Positions 34,158-43,531 of a stretch of 64,000 bases of DNA are shown in pieces. This DNA is from Flavobacterium panacis (GTDB lineage: Bacteria; Bacteroidota; Bacteroidia; Flavobacteriales; Flavobacteriaceae): the NCBI RefSeq assembly GCF_024649945.1, contig NZ_JANKMS010000007.1:186001-250000 (forward strand), given 5' to 3'. Position numbers and translations under genes: made by a program. Below the pieces are notes generated by a model that was not told the origin of the DNA, did no database searches, and was given only the letters and a program-made list of their open reading frames with translations. The stretch's first letter is position 1. Each line of letters starts with the position of its first letter.

Positions 34158-34562
34158 ATGCCTTTAACAATTTTTCCAGACAAGATTAGATTTCGTTACA
34201 AATCTAAGAATTGGCAGTACCATTTTGATGAGATAAAGAAACTTGGTCTGCTAAAAAAAAAGAAAAAGTATTTTCTTGAAAACGGTGCTTTTATTGCCGT
34301 TACCGCAGTGGCTTATTACTGCATGGTTTTTTCTGATATAATGGATTTGTATTATATCATTCCGACACTTTTATGTTATACTCTAATTATTTCAATTCGA
34401 TTTAAAAACGACGAAGAGTTTGTTTATTTTATTATTGTTAAAGATATTTATCAAAAGGAAATAAGAACTAAAATCGAAGTAAAAGATCGTTTTGTAATTC
34501 GTAGACAGATTGATCATTATCAAGAGCTTCAGTTTGAGAGAAAAATTAAAAGAACCGCTTAA
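34158..34562 (+). CDS. Membrane protein of unknown function
   Basis: 134 residues. A basic N-terminal segment (about 1-40) precedes two membrane helices (about 43-60 and 65-82) and a cytoplasmic C-terminal half rich in charges (KDIYQKEIRTKIEVKDRF). The layout resembles small PH-like membrane proteins, but I cannot name a family. It stands alone, about 230 bp before an XRE regulator in the same direction. Confidence 0.65.
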   Translation: MPLTIFPDKIRFRYKSKNWQYHFDEIKKLGLLKKKKKYFLENGAFIAVTAVAYYCMVFSDIMDLYYIIPTLLCYTLIISIRFKNDEEFVYFIIVKDIYQKEIRTKIEVKDRFVIRRQIDHYQELQFERKIKRTA

Positions 34563-34788
34563 GTCAGAAATGTTTACGTTTTATATTGTTCTTTGTGAAT
34601 TTTTTTACAAAAGCAATTTAGATAGACGGTTATTTATCAATAAAGAAAAAAATTAACGTCATGTTACTTCATAAATTCCCAATTATAAAGTAGCTTTAGA
34701 TTTCCCAAAAATAGAAGTGTAGTTATGCTGCTAAAAAAAATTAGCAGTTGGCTGTTTTAACTATGCATGACCCCAATTCAAAAAAATT

Positions 34789-35187
34789 ATGGCCGCAACA
34801 ATTAAAAACAAGATTAGAAACATTAGAGAGTTAAAAAATTATACTCAGGAATACATGGCAGAAAGATTAGGCGTAACTCAGGCGGGTTACAGCAAAATTG
34901 AAAAAGGCAAAACTTCCCTTAGTTATGAAAAACTCTGCGAAATAGGAAGAATTTTAGATGTCACTGTAGAAGATATAATTAGTTTCGATTACGATAAATA
35001 TTTTACCAATTACAACAATAATAACAGTAAAATAACTGGAAATAACAACGGAAGTATAATGATTAATACAGATAGTACTTCGGTTTTGAAGGAGCTGTAT
35101 GAAGATAAAATCCAATTACTAGAAAGACTTTTGAACATAACAGAGATTGAGCTCAGTCGTTACAAAACTAGGTTTGGAGAAATTTGA
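34789..35187 (+). CDS. XRE family transcriptional regulator
   Basis: 132 residues. A helix-turn-helix of the Cro/CI type fills about 5-65: IRNIRELKNYTQEYMAERLG, VTQAGYSKIEKGKTSLSYEKL, then ILDVTVEDIISFD. An Asn-rich linker (about 72-92, with NNNN and GNNNG) leads to a short C-terminal coiled coil (LKELYEDKIQLLERLLNI). Such HTH plus coiled-coil proteins are common in Flavobacteriia. The target is unknown. Confidence 0.9.
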   Translation: MAATIKNKIRNIRELKNYTQEYMAERLGVTQAGYSKIEKGKTSLSYEKLCEIGRILDVTVEDIISFDYDKYFTNYNNNNSKITGNNNGSIMINTDSTSVLKELYEDKIQLLERLLNITEIELSRYKTRFGEI

Positions 35188-35321
35188 GGGAATACAATCT
35201 CAATTTTAGTTTCATCTTTGTCAAAGTGTAAAACTTTGACAAAGATTACTCTACAAGTAAAACTAAATTCAAAATATTTAAAATCTACAAAGATCAACAC
35301 GATCTGTGAGAACATTAAATT

Positions 35322-36107
35322 CTAAAAGAAAAGTTCTTTAGTAATGATGTAAAATCCCATTACAAGTACAAACCACCCAAAAAGTGGTTTTAACTTTGCG
35401 CCATCTATTTTTTTAGAAAGCTGGCTTCCAATCAACATTCCGATTAGAGCCATAGCTGAGACGCTTAAAAGAAAAGTATAATTAATAGGCGTTCCGATAT
35501 ATAAATCTCCGACAAAACCTATTGATGAATTAATAGTGATAATTAATAATGAAGTTCCAACAGCTTGTTTCATTGGCAAATTGGCAAAGAAAAGTAATGC
35601 AGGAATAATCAGAAATCCGCCTCCAGCTCCAAGAAATCCCGTTACAATTCCAACTAAAAAGCCAATGATGCTTAATTGTAAATAGTTCGTTTCCGTAGTT
35701 TTTATTGCAGGCTGATTTTTTTTAATCATAGAAATGGCAGCAGTAATCATTAATATCGAAAAGATTACCATAATCAGAAAATCTTTTGATACCGTATAGG
35801 ATGCTACACAAAATAAGGTTTTAGCAATTTGCGGAAATATTACTTCGCGAATAATCAGAATAGAAATAACAGACGGAACAGCAAAATACAAAGCCGATTT
35901 TAGTTTTAGATTTCCCATTTTATAATGGCTAAAACTACCAAACAAAGCCGTTAATCCAACAATAAATAAAGAATAAGAAGTAGCCTGATCTGGATTTACT
36001 TTAAATAAATAAACTAAAATAGGAATAGTTAAAATGGAACCGCCTCCACCAATTAAGCCAAGTGTGATTCCGATTATGATTGAAGCAAAAAAGCCTAAAT
36101 ATTCCAT
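35322..36107 (-). CDS. TauE/SafE (TSUP) family sulfite/organosulfonate permease
   Basis: 261 residues with seven to eight membrane helices and the duplicated TSUP signature. Copy one is IIIGITLGLIGGGGSILTIPIL at about 11-32, and copy two is FLVGIVTGFLGAGGGFLIIPALL at about 149-171. It moves sulfur-containing anions such as sulfite or sulfonates across the inner membrane. It lies next to a Crp/Fnr gene and near rhodanese and persulfide dioxygenase-like genes, so sulfite or thiosulfate handling is a fair inference. Confidence 0.88.
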   Translation of the reverse strand: MEYLGFFASIIIGITLGLIGGGGSILTIPILVYLFKVNPDQATSYSLFIVGLTALFGSFSHYKMGNLKLKSALYFAVPSVISILIIREVIFPQIAKTLFCVASYTVSKDFLIMVIFSILMITAAISMIKKNQPAIKTTETNYLQLSIIGFLVGIVTGFLGAGGGFLIIPALLFFANLPMKQAVGTSLLIITINSSIGFVGDLYIGTPINYTFLLSVSAMALIGMLIGSQLSKKIDGAKLKPLFGWFVLVMGFYIITKELFF

Positions 36108-36185
36108 TGCATTTATTTTGATGCAAAGGTGCTTCGGAAATTAGAATCCTACAGTAACATTTATCACAGAATCGAAATAATTTTT

Positions 36186-36290
36186 ACCATTAAGATAGTA
36201 AGTTAATTACGCTATACTGTCTTAATGATGCTTTTTAAAAATTAAGAAATAGTAAGCGATCCAACTTAATTGCCTTACTATCTTAATGGT
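36186..36290. repeat. Inverted repeat, ACCATTAAGATAGTAAG family
   Basis: Outer arms ACCATTAAGATAGTAAG and CTTACTATCTTAATGGT are perfectly complementary. It ends at the stop codon of the Crp/Fnr gene and is a second copy of the element at 28160-28266. Confidence 0.8.
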
Positions 36291-36919
36291 TAAAAATTTA
36301 TGAGTTCAATTTGGTTTCGATTAAGTTTTACTAGACCGCGTTGTTCCATTTTTTTTAACAATCTTGAAACAACTTCACGAGAAGTATTTAATTCGGTTGC
36401 GATTTCCTGATGTGATAAATTTACTTCGGAACAACCACAGGCATCAGAATGTCTTTTTAAATAAAATTCCAATCGTTCATCCATTGAACGGAACGCAATA
36501 TTATCTACAACTTCCAGTACTTCTTCAAAACGGCTTCTGTAAGTTTCAATTACAAATTCGTACCAGCTTCTGTGTTCCATCATCCATTTGTCCATAGATT
36601 GTAGCGGAATCATCATGACAGATACATCTTCAACTACTTTGGCCATGATTTGGCTTTTCTCACTTTTTGCAGTACAAATCATAGAAATTGCGCAAGCTTG
36701 GCCTGGCTGTAAATAATACAATAGAAACTCGCCTCCATCTTCGCCCTGACGATAGATCTTGATTTTGCCTTTGGTAATTAAAGCTGTGTTTTTAATGTAT
36801 TGTCCGGTACGCATTAAAATAGTTCCCGCTTCAAAATCCTGCAGACTTCCGTTTTCTTCTATAGTTGCAATAAGGTCGTTAGAGAAATTGGGAAAGATGG
36901 TTTTTAGTGAATTTTGCAT
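36290..36919 (-). CDS. Crp/Fnr family transcriptional regulator
   Basis: 209 residues from ATG 36919; the frame extends nine codons further but the upstream part lacks conservation signs. The cyclic-nucleotide-type sensor barrel covers about 10-120 (LQDFEAGTILMRTGQYIKNTA, then YYLQPGQACAISMICT). A long dimer helix follows, then the DNA-binding domain with CGCSEVNLSHQEIATELN and TSREVVSRLLKKME near 160-190. A C-x-C (ACGC) in the hinge and a single CT near 75 are visible, but no FNR-type iron-sulfur cluster Cys set. It likely senses a redox or sulfur signal and controls the adjacent permease and the divergent rhodanese gene. Confidence 0.88.
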   Translation of the reverse strand: MQNSLKTIFPNFSNDLIATIEENGSLQDFEAGTILMRTGQYIKNTALITKGKIKIYRQGEDGGEFLLYYLQPGQACAISMICTAKSEKSQIMAKVVEDVSVMMIPLQSMDKWMMEHRSWYEFVIETYRSRFEEVLEVVDNIAFRSMDERLEFYLKRHSDACGCSEVNLSHQEIATELNTSREVVSRLLKKMEQRGLVKLNRNQIELINF

Positions 36920-37267
36920 TTTATAGTTTTTTTTGACTCGAACCACAACGATTTATTGAAAATTGATGTAATTCGTGACGGATATTTTTGTCGAAATCGA
37001 ATTAAAAATTATAATTGTTTACAAAGATAATAGTTTGATTTGGTATTAATTGTCAGAATCCTAGATTTAAGATGTATTTTACGTAAATGAAAAAATCCTA
37101 TTTTCTACCGATTTTGTAGACTGAATTTTTAAAAATAGTAACTAAATTTGTAATTCACTGATTATAATACTTTCTCTAAAACGTTTTCTGAGAATAATAA
37201 TCGAAATCGCATTTGGTACGTTTTTTATATATAGAAACGTCGTAATTTTACAAAAACACATTTTATT
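36920..37267. other. Gene-free divergent spacer
   Basis: 348 bp between the Crp/Fnr gene and the rhodanese gene. I see no coding frame or strong hairpin. TAATTTTAC shortly before the rhodanese gene is a possible weak -7 element. A binding site for the Crp/Fnr protein would be expected here but none is clear by eye. Confidence 0.5.
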
Positions 37268-37579
37268 ATGAATTTATCACAAGAAGATTGGGTTGCTCAG
37301 TTAGAAGCTGACGAAAATGCAGTTATACTTGACGTAAGAACTGAGGACGAATTTAATGACGGCTACATTGAGAATGCTTTAAATATTGATATCAATAAAG
37401 GGCAGGGGTTCATTTACGAAATCGAAGAATTAGACAAAAATAAAAATTACTATGTATACTGTCGTTCTGGAGCAAGAAGTGCAAAAGCTTGCCAGATTAT
37501 GAACGAATTGGGTATACAAAATGCTTACAATCTGCTAGGAGGAATCCTGGATTGGGAAGGCGAAACAGTACAACCATAA
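37268..37579 (+). CDS. Single-domain rhodanese-like sulfurtransferase
   Basis: 103 residues, one complete rhodanese domain. VILDVRTEDEFNDGYIENALNID at about 18-40 carries the CDC25-like DVR motif, and YVYCRSGARSAKACQIM near 65 carries the catalytic Cys with the loop CRSGAR, the classic single-domain form. It transfers sulfane sulfur, for example from thiosulfate or persulfides, in the cytoplasm. A terminator follows. It stands opposite the Crp/Fnr and TSUP genes, consistent with a shared sulfur function. Confidence 0.92.
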   Translation: MNLSQEDWVAQLEADENAVILDVRTEDEFNDGYIENALNIDINKGQGFIYEIEELDKNKNYYVYCRSGARSAKACQIMNELGIQNAYNLLGGILDWEGETVQP

Positions 37580-37586
37580 AAGAAGA

Positions 37587-37613
37587 AGAGGCATAAAAAA
37601 GCCTCTTTTTTCT
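37587..37613 (+). terminator. Rho-independent terminator
   Basis: AAGAGGC/GCCTCTT hairpin and T run directly after the rhodanese gene. Confidence 0.8.
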
Positions 37614-37652
37614 TTTGAAAATAGAATTACCAGACCATTAAATAACCAAACT

Positions 37653-39233
37653 ATGAGCTTTATACCAGAAGAATATCAGATTAATACGCTGATAAATCAA
37701 GATACTTATCTTGTAAATGGAGAATTGAAACAATGGACAGGGCAAACCACACCTGTGTTTTCAACTATTTCTTCAACAGAAAAATATTCGCCGACTTTAT
37801 TAGGATCTATTCCTTTTATGGGAGAAAAAGAAGCCGCAGAAGTTGTCGAAGCTGCGACCAATGCATACGATATGGGGCAAGGTTTATGGCCAACTATGAA
37901 AGTAGCCGACCGTATTAAAAGCATGGAAAATTTTGTGAAAGAAATGAAAGAAACCCGCGAAGAGGTAGTAAAATACTTGATGTGGGAAATTGGAAAATCA
38001 TTAGGAGATTCACAAAAAGAATTCGACAGAACAGTAGAATATATCTACGATACAATTGCTAGTTACAAAGAATTAAACGGTCGTAGTTCACACTTTGAAA
38101 AAGTGCAAGGTGTAAATGCCATGATTCGTCGTGGGCCTCTTGGAGTTGTTTTGTGTCTTGGACCATACAACTATCCACTTAATGAAACTTTTTCATTATT
38201 GATTCCTGCTTTGATTATGGGAAATACTGTAATCTTCAAACCTGCTAAACATGGTGTTTTATGTATTTCGCCATTGTTAGAAGCTTTTAGAAGCAGTTTC
38301 CCAAAAGGAGTAATCAATATTGTTTATGGAAGAGGTCGTGAAGTAGCTTCGCCAATTATGAAATCTGGAAAAATTGATGTTTTGGCATTAATTGGAAACA
38401 GTAAATCGGCGATTGCTTTACAAGATCAGCACCCGAACAAAAATAGATTGCGTTTGATTTTAGGTTTAGAAGCTAAAAATCCAGCGATTATTCTTCCAGA
38501 TGCCGATTTAGATTTGGCTATTCAGGAATGTATTACAGGAAGTTTATCTTTTAACGGACAACGTTGTACGGCTTTAAAAGTATTGTATGTTCACGAATCT
38601 ATCAAAGAAGAATTCAATAAACGTTTTGCTGAAAAAGTAGATAGTTTAGTTTTTGGAAATCCGTGGGAAAAAGGAGTTTCTTTAACACCGCTTCCAGAAT
38701 CTGAAAAACCAGCTTATATTCAGGGATTAATTGATGATGCCACTTCTAAAGGAGCTAAAATCATCAATGAAAAAGGAGGAAAACATACTGATAATTATAT
38801 TTTTCCAGCAGTTTTATATCCAGTAAACAAAGAAATGCGAGTGTATCATGAAGAACAATTCGGACCTGTGGTTCCTGTTCTTTCATTCAAAGATATTAAA
38901 GAGCCTTTGAAAGATATGGCAGAATCAAACTACGGACAACAAGTAAGTTTGTTTGGTAAAGATATTAAAACTTTAGCTCCGCTTATTGATGCTTTGGTGA
39001 ACTTAGTTTGCAGAGTAAACCTCAACAGTTCTTGTCAAAGAGGACCGGATGCTTTCCCTTTTACAGGTCGTAAAGATTCTGCTGTAGGAACTTTGAGTAT
39101 TCCAGATGCTTTGCGTTCTTTCTCAATCCGTACGTTTGTAGCTTCAAAAGATATCGATTATAATAACGAGATTCTGCAGGAATTGCTTAATAGCAAAGAA
39201 TCGAATTTTATTAATACTGATTATATTTTGTAG
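37653..39233 (+). CDS. gapN: GapN-like NADP-dependent glyceraldehyde-3-phosphate dehydrogenase (ALDH family)
   Basis: 526 residues of the aldehyde dehydrogenase superfamily. The catalytic Cys is in FNGQRCTALKV near 308. The GapN-type motif NSSCQRGPDAFPFTGRKDS near 458 supports the non-phosphorylating glyceraldehyde-3-phosphate dehydrogenase assignment. LGPYNYPLNETFSLLIPAL near 170 is the usual cofactor region. Where most ALDHs read ELGGKNP, this reads GLEAKNP, so the general-base Glu is shifted by two residues; this may be a feature of the subfamily. It makes 3-phosphoglycerate and NADPH without ATP. Confidence 0.82.
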   Translation: MSFIPEEYQINTLINQDTYLVNGELKQWTGQTTPVFSTISSTEKYSPTLLGSIPFMGEKEAAEVVEAATNAYDMGQGLWPTMKVADRIKSMENFVKEMKETREEVVKYLMWEIGKSLGDSQKEFDRTVEYIYDTIASYKELNGRSSHFEKVQGVNAMIRRGPLGVVLCLGPYNYPLNETFSLLIPALIMGNTVIFKPAKHGVLCISPLLEAFRSSFPKGVINIVYGRGREVASPIMKSGKIDVLALIGNSKSAIALQDQHPNKNRLRLILGLEAKNPAIILPDADLDLAIQECITGSLSFNGQRCTALKVLYVHESIKEEFNKRFAEKVDSLVFGNPWEKGVSLTPLPESEKPAYIQGLIDDATSKGAKIINEKGGKHTDNYIFPAVLYPVNKEMRVYHEEQFGPVVPVLSFKDIKEPLKDMAESNYGQQVSLFGKDIKTLAPLIDALVNLVCRVNLNSSCQRGPDAFPFTGRKDSAVGTLSIPDALRSFSIRTFVASKDIDYNNEILQELLNSKESNFINTDYIL

Positions 39234-39262
39234 TAATCAAAAGTTATATATTATTTGTAGAT

Positions 39263-39297
39263 ACCGTCTGTTGCTTTTGGTGACAGACGGTTTTTTC
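39263..39297 (+). terminator. Rho-independent terminator
   Basis: ACCGTCTGT/ACAGACGGT hairpin with a TTTTTTCTTTT tail after the gapN-like gene. Confidence 0.85.
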
Positions 39298-39302
39298 TTT
39301 TA

Positions 39303-39337
39303 AAGGGGCTGAGTTGCTAAGATGCTAAGGTTCTAAG
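39303..39337. repeat. GCTAAGGTTCTAAG-type short repeat
   Basis: Third copy of the family seen twice inside the trp operon (18751-18787, 19400-19434). The rest of the 39234-39515 spacer holds no gene. Confidence 0.55.
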
Positions 39338-39515
39338 TTTTTGTTTTTGCGGAAAAATATTATCTGCATACGGTTTTTGTATTTTACATTTCACCACCAA
39401 CCAAAAACTATTAACCATCAACAATTAACAATTAATAACTAAATTTGTAACATTTGTAGATAAAAATCCACTAATACGTTATCAAAAATTAATTTATAAT
39501 ACCTAAGATCTACTT

Positions 39516-41393
39516 ATGGAAAAGAAAATATTGCAATTTGCAGTACTCGCATTTGTTCTTTTTACTCAAAATATCTTTGCTCAGGAGCTTTATATGCCAA
39601 GAAATATAAAAGAAGCTTATATAAAAGAAACTCGTTCTAAAGATGGAAAACCAGGAAAAAACTATTGGCAGAATCGCGGAAAATACAATATGGAAATTAC
39701 GGTTGATCCTGCTACAAAAATAGTAAGCGGAACAGAAACCATCATTTATGAAAACAATAGTAAAGATACGCTAAGAAATCTTGCTATTCGTTTTGTCAAC
39801 AATCTTCATAAACCATCATCTCCTCGTGAGAGTGAAGTAAACGACGATTTTTTAAGTGAAGGACTAACCATCACTTCATTAAAAATAGAAAATGAAGTCT
39901 ATAAGGAAAATGCCAGAAAATGGGGAACTGTGGGAACTGTAAAATTGAAAAAAGCAATTGCACCACATTCTAAAGTAACTTTAAATATTCAATGGAATTA
40001 TCCTTTATCTAAAGAAAGTGGGAGAGAAGGGCAAATTGACGAAACTACTTTTTTTGTAGCTTACAGTTATCCAAGAGTTTCGGTATACGATGATTATAAC
40101 GGCTGGGATATGTTGCCACATACAGATCGTCAAGAATTTTATAATGATTTTAATGACTATGTTTTTTCGGTTAAAGCGCCTAAAAATTATGTCGTTTATG
40201 CAACAGGAGATTTGTTGAATCCAGATGAGGTTTTGCAACCCGATTTTGCTACTCGTTTAAAGAAATCTTATACAACAGATGAAATTCTGCATATTGCCAA
40301 TGAACAGGAAATGAAAAGCGGAATCGTAACCAAACAATACGACTGGAATGTTTGGAAGTTTGAGGCTAAAAATATTTCAGATGTATGTTTTGGTTTAAGT
40401 GATCATTATTTATGGGATGCCAGTAGCGTTGTTGTAGATAAGAAAACAAATCGCCGCGCCAGTGTTCAAGCGGCTTATGATGTTAAGGGGAAAGATTTTG
40501 TTAATTCGGTAAAAAATAATCAATATGCCCTGGATTGGTTCTCAAATAATTGGCCAGGCGTTCCGTATCCGTTTTCTAAAATGACTGCTTTTCAGGGTTT
40601 TGCAGATATGGAATATCCAATGATGTGTAATGATTCTGAAATGGGAGATCCGGTTTTTGCACAATTGGTACAAGATCATGAAGTAGCGCATACTTATTTC
40701 CCTTTTTATATGGGAATTAACGAAACGCGTTACGCTTTTATGGACGAAGGCTGGGCAACTACTTTTGAATATTTAATCGGAATTGACGAACGTGGTAAAG
40801 AAGCTGCAGATAAATTTTATCAGGAATTCAGAGTGAAAAAATATATAACAGACCGATCTTCAGAACAAGATCAGCCTATTATCACAATGTCAACTCAGGT
40901 TTCAGGCGCTGGTTACGGAAATAACTCTTACGGAAAAGCTTCTCTTTCTTATTTGGCATTAAAAGATATGTTGGGAGATGATTTGTTTAAAAAAGCATTA
41001 CACGATTATATGGATACCTGGAATGGAAAACATCCAATTCCGTGGGATTATTTTAATTCTTTTAATACCTCAGCAGGAAAAAATCTAAATTGGTTTTTCA
41101 ATAATTGGTTTTTTACAAATAACTACTTAGATATTGCAGTTAAAAATGTTGCTACTGATAATAAAAGTATTACTGTTGAAAACATTGGAGGTTTTGCGAT
41201 TCCTTTTGATGTAATCATAACCTATACTGACAACTCAAAAGTGACATTGCACCAAACACCTGCAATTTGGGAAAAGAATCAGAAGACAGCTAAAATTGTT
41301 TTAAAAAGTACCAAAAAAATCAAACTAGTAGAATTGGATGGAGGTATTTTTATGGATGCAACTCCAAAAAATAATCAGTGGCAGGCTAAATAA
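39516..41393 (+). CDS. M1 family metallopeptidase, secreted
   Basis: 625 residues with a signal peptide (about 1-22, ending NIFAQE). The zinc site is HEVAHTYFP near 390, with the third ligand Glu in FMDEGWATTFEY about 19 residues later, as in aminopeptidase N. The substrate-binding GxMEN-type strand reads GFADMEYPMM near 365. The N-terminal beta domain covers about 40-280, and the C-terminal part after 540 is a short strand-rich domain. It probably trims peptides in the periplasm or outside the cell. Single gene. Confidence 0.92.
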   Translation: MEKKILQFAVLAFVLFTQNIFAQELYMPRNIKEAYIKETRSKDGKPGKNYWQNRGKYNMEITVDPATKIVSGTETIIYENNSKDTLRNLAIRFVNNLHKPSSPRESEVNDDFLSEGLTITSLKIENEVYKENARKWGTVGTVKLKKAIAPHSKVTLNIQWNYPLSKESGREGQIDETTFFVAYSYPRVSVYDDYNGWDMLPHTDRQEFYNDFNDYVFSVKAPKNYVVYATGDLLNPDEVLQPDFATRLKKSYTTDEILHIANEQEMKSGIVTKQYDWNVWKFEAKNISDVCFGLSDHYLWDASSVVVDKKTNRRASVQAAYDVKGKDFVNSVKNNQYALDWFSNNWPGVPYPFSKMTAFQGFADMEYPMMCNDSEMGDPVFAQLVQDHEVAHTYFPFYMGINETRYAFMDEGWATTFEYLIGIDERGKEAADKFYQEFRVKKYITDRSSEQDQPIITMSTQVSGAGYGNNSYGKASLSYLALKDMLGDDLFKKALHDYMDTWNGKHPIPWDYFNSFNTSAGKNLNWFFNNWFFTNNYLDIAVKNVATDNKSITVENIGGFAIPFDVIITYTDNSKVTLHQTPAIWEKNQKTAKIVLKSTKKIKLVELDGGIFMDATPKNNQWQAK

Positions 41394-41553
41394 CTATATT
41401 TCATTCATAGAATAAAAAAAACGTTTCTTTTCCAATGAAAAATAGACGTTTTTTTATTTTGATTGATTTTAAATAATTTAAAATATATAAAAAAGTAAGA
41501 AAGTTTATTCAAAAAAAAATTAGGTTTGTAAAGTAACAAATCAAAATTAATTA

Positions 41554-42168
41554 ATGAAAAAAACATTCCCCCTAATTGTTTTTTTGATTACTCTTCAGAT
41601 CTTCGGACAGGATGATCAAAAAAACGCGTTTCAAAAAAGTAAATATGAATTAGCTGTTTCCTATTACAAAAAAGCTGATTTTGTTAAAGCTATCGATTTA
41701 TTTTCACTGGCTGCTAATATTAAGCCTGAGAATGAAATCGGTCAGGAATCGATTAAAAAAGTAGACACGCTTCGTGAATTTTTAAGAAAAGAAATTCTAG
41801 ATCTAGCAGTAGGTGTCTGGAAAAAATCTGGTAGCCAGCCCGTTTGGTCAAGTACAGCTGTAAATAATGAAAATCCAACTAATGCGGATGAGTTTATTGA
41901 AATTAGTGAAAATGAAATTCTCTTTTTTGAAGTAGATAAAAAAACAAAAGAAAAGAAAATTTTAAAAAAAGAAAGTTTAGTTTACAATGATCAGAAAAGT
42001 GCAGTCTCTTTATTTTCAGAAATTGTACTTTCAGACGGAACAATTTGGAATTGTAGTCTGAACGAAAAAGCAGATGTCTTACATGTGATCAATGTCGCAG
42101 TCCAAACAGAACAAGGTGTAGAGAAAATTAATACCGATAATTTAGAAACGTATTATGTTAAGATATAA
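41554..42168 (+). CDS. Secreted TPR-like protein of unknown function
   Basis: 204 residues. A signal peptide (about 1-19, ending QIFGQD) is followed by one or two TPR-like helices (YELAVSYYKKADFVKAIDLFSLAANIKPENEIG) and a strand-rich C-terminal domain (WKKSGSQPVWSS, EFIEISENEILFFEVD). A -7 element TAGGTTTG at 41521-41528 lies 33 bp before the ATG. I do not recognise the C-terminal domain. A terminator follows directly. Confidence 0.75.
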   Translation: MKKTFPLIVFLITLQIFGQDDQKNAFQKSKYELAVSYYKKADFVKAIDLFSLAANIKPENEIGQESIKKVDTLREFLRKEILDLAVGVWKKSGSQPVWSSTAVNNENPTNADEFIEISENEILFFEVDKKTKEKKILKKESLVYNDQKSAVSLFSEIVLSDGTIWNCSLNEKADVLHVINVAVQTEQGVEKINTDNLETYYVKI

Positions 42169-42169
42169 T

Positions 42170-42199
42170 GAAAAGGGAATCTGAGGATTCCCTTTTTTT
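42170..42199 (+). terminator. Rho-independent terminator
   Basis: AAAAGGGAATC/GATTCCCTTTTTTT hairpin immediately after the stop codon of the TPR-like gene. The following 200 bp before the GNAT gene hold no gene. Confidence 0.88.
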
Positions 42200-42406
42200 C
42201 TAGATATACGCAAGAATGATAACCAGATTTTTTTAAAATAGATTTTATTGGGTTGAATAAAAACAATCACAAGCAATTTGGATTGAATGATTTATCTGAT
42301 TTATTTTTTTGTAATTTTTCTACACTTAAAATATAAACAGAATCTTTTTGTTTTTCTATTCAATAATAAATGAATTACTTTTGATCTAGTTGAAAATAGA
42401 ACAACC

Positions 42407-42811
42407 ATGGAAATTAAAAACATAAAGGCATCTGACACTTGGAAAATCCGACATGAAGTGATGTGGCCTGATCAACCTTTTGAATTTGTTCAGCTGGAAG
42501 AAGATGATTTTGGACTGCATTATGGCGTTTTTCTAGACAATCAGTTAGTTTCTATAGTTTCTTGTTTTATTACAGGAGATGAAATGCAATTTAGAAAATT
42601 AGCCACTTTAGATTCATTTCAAGGTAGAGGAATTGCTTCGGCATTATTAAATCATATTTTTAAAACTGCGAAAGAAAAAGGAGTACAGAAAATCTGGTGC
42701 AATGCACGAAAAGAGAAAACAGCATTCTATGAAAAATTCGGAATGAAAGCTATTGGAGAAACTTTTACCAAAGCTGGACATGAATTTGTTATTATGCAGG
42801 TTTGTTTTTAA
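42407..42811 (+). CDS. GNAT family N-acetyltransferase
   Basis: 134 residues, a compact GNAT domain. The acetyl-CoA loop is DSFQGRGIASALLNHIFKTA near 69-88 (Q/R-x-x-G-x-G/A pattern). The following strand and helix read IWCNARKEKTAFYEKFGMKAIGE near 97-119. A -7 element TACTTTTG at 42376-42383 supports the start at 42407. The substrate is unknown. Confidence 0.9.
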   Translation: MEIKNIKASDTWKIRHEVMWPDQPFEFVQLEEDDFGLHYGVFLDNQLVSIVSCFITGDEMQFRKLATLDSFQGRGIASALLNHIFKTAKEKGVQKIWCNARKEKTAFYEKFGMKAIGETFTKAGHEFVIMQVCF

Positions 42812-42967
42812 ATTGTTGTTTTTGAGTGTTTTAGGTTGTTTTTGTTTCTCTAAAATCTACACTTCTTAAATTTGTTTTAAAGTGAAAACGTTTTCGTTTA
42901 CGATTCCATGTTAAGACTTTCTTATTTTATTTTTTTTATTCCAATCTTTTATTACTTTCGCACCCAA

Positions 42968-43351
42968 ATGAGAAAGTTAATAGTATTTTTAGTATTCATG
43001 AATATGCTTCTGCTAGGCGGAGGTCAATATCTTAATGCAAATACTTTTGGCTTACCTCAACACCATAATCTTGAAAAGAAACATCGAGTTAAATTCACCA
43101 ATCAAGATCGTGGATCTTCGACTATTGAAGATGCTACAGATGTTGATATAGAAGAAGACCTTCTAGGAAATGATGATGTTGATGGACTTACGAATAAATT
43201 TTTTGCAGTTTCTTACAGTCTTGTAGATGACTTGTATCAAGCACTTTCAGATCAATCTGCTGCAAATGAGATCAATCGTTTTAAAATTTCTACGCCTTCT
43301 TTAGGGCATTCAAATCCTTTATACATTACTCAACGAGTATTAAGAATTTGA
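42968..43351 (+). CDS. Small secreted protein of unknown function
   Basis: 127 residues from ATG 42968. The frame is open 20 codons further back, but a TACTTTCG promoter-like element lies there. A signal peptide (MRKLIVFLVFMNMLLLGGGQ) precedes an acidic middle (DATDVDIEEDLLGNDDVDG) and a C-terminus ending YITQRVLRI. No family is recognised. It lies about 180 bp before the RND efflux operon in the same direction; whether they are linked is uncertain. Confidence 0.7.
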   Translation: MRKLIVFLVFMNMLLLGGGQYLNANTFGLPQHHNLEKKHRVKFTNQDRGSSTIEDATDVDIEEDLLGNDDVDGLTNKFFAVSYSLVDDLYQALSDQSAANEINRFKISTPSLGHSNPLYITQRVLRI

Positions 43352-43531
43352 TTTTAAAATATACATCGGTTGCCTAAGTTGCGATCCTGCATATCTTGTT
43401 GATGTATATTTTTTTCTTACTTCCGCTTATATGACAATTAAGGTCAGGCTAAAGCTTACTGATGTTCCATTCCATCTTTAAGGAATCTTTGTATTCCAAG
43501 CATTCAATCGCTTAATTTCCATTTAAACATC

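Noticed and set aside
43352..43531. Possible riboswitch or leader before the RND operon
   Set aside because: Only short weak hairpins are visible and no known riboswitch core could be recognised by eye.
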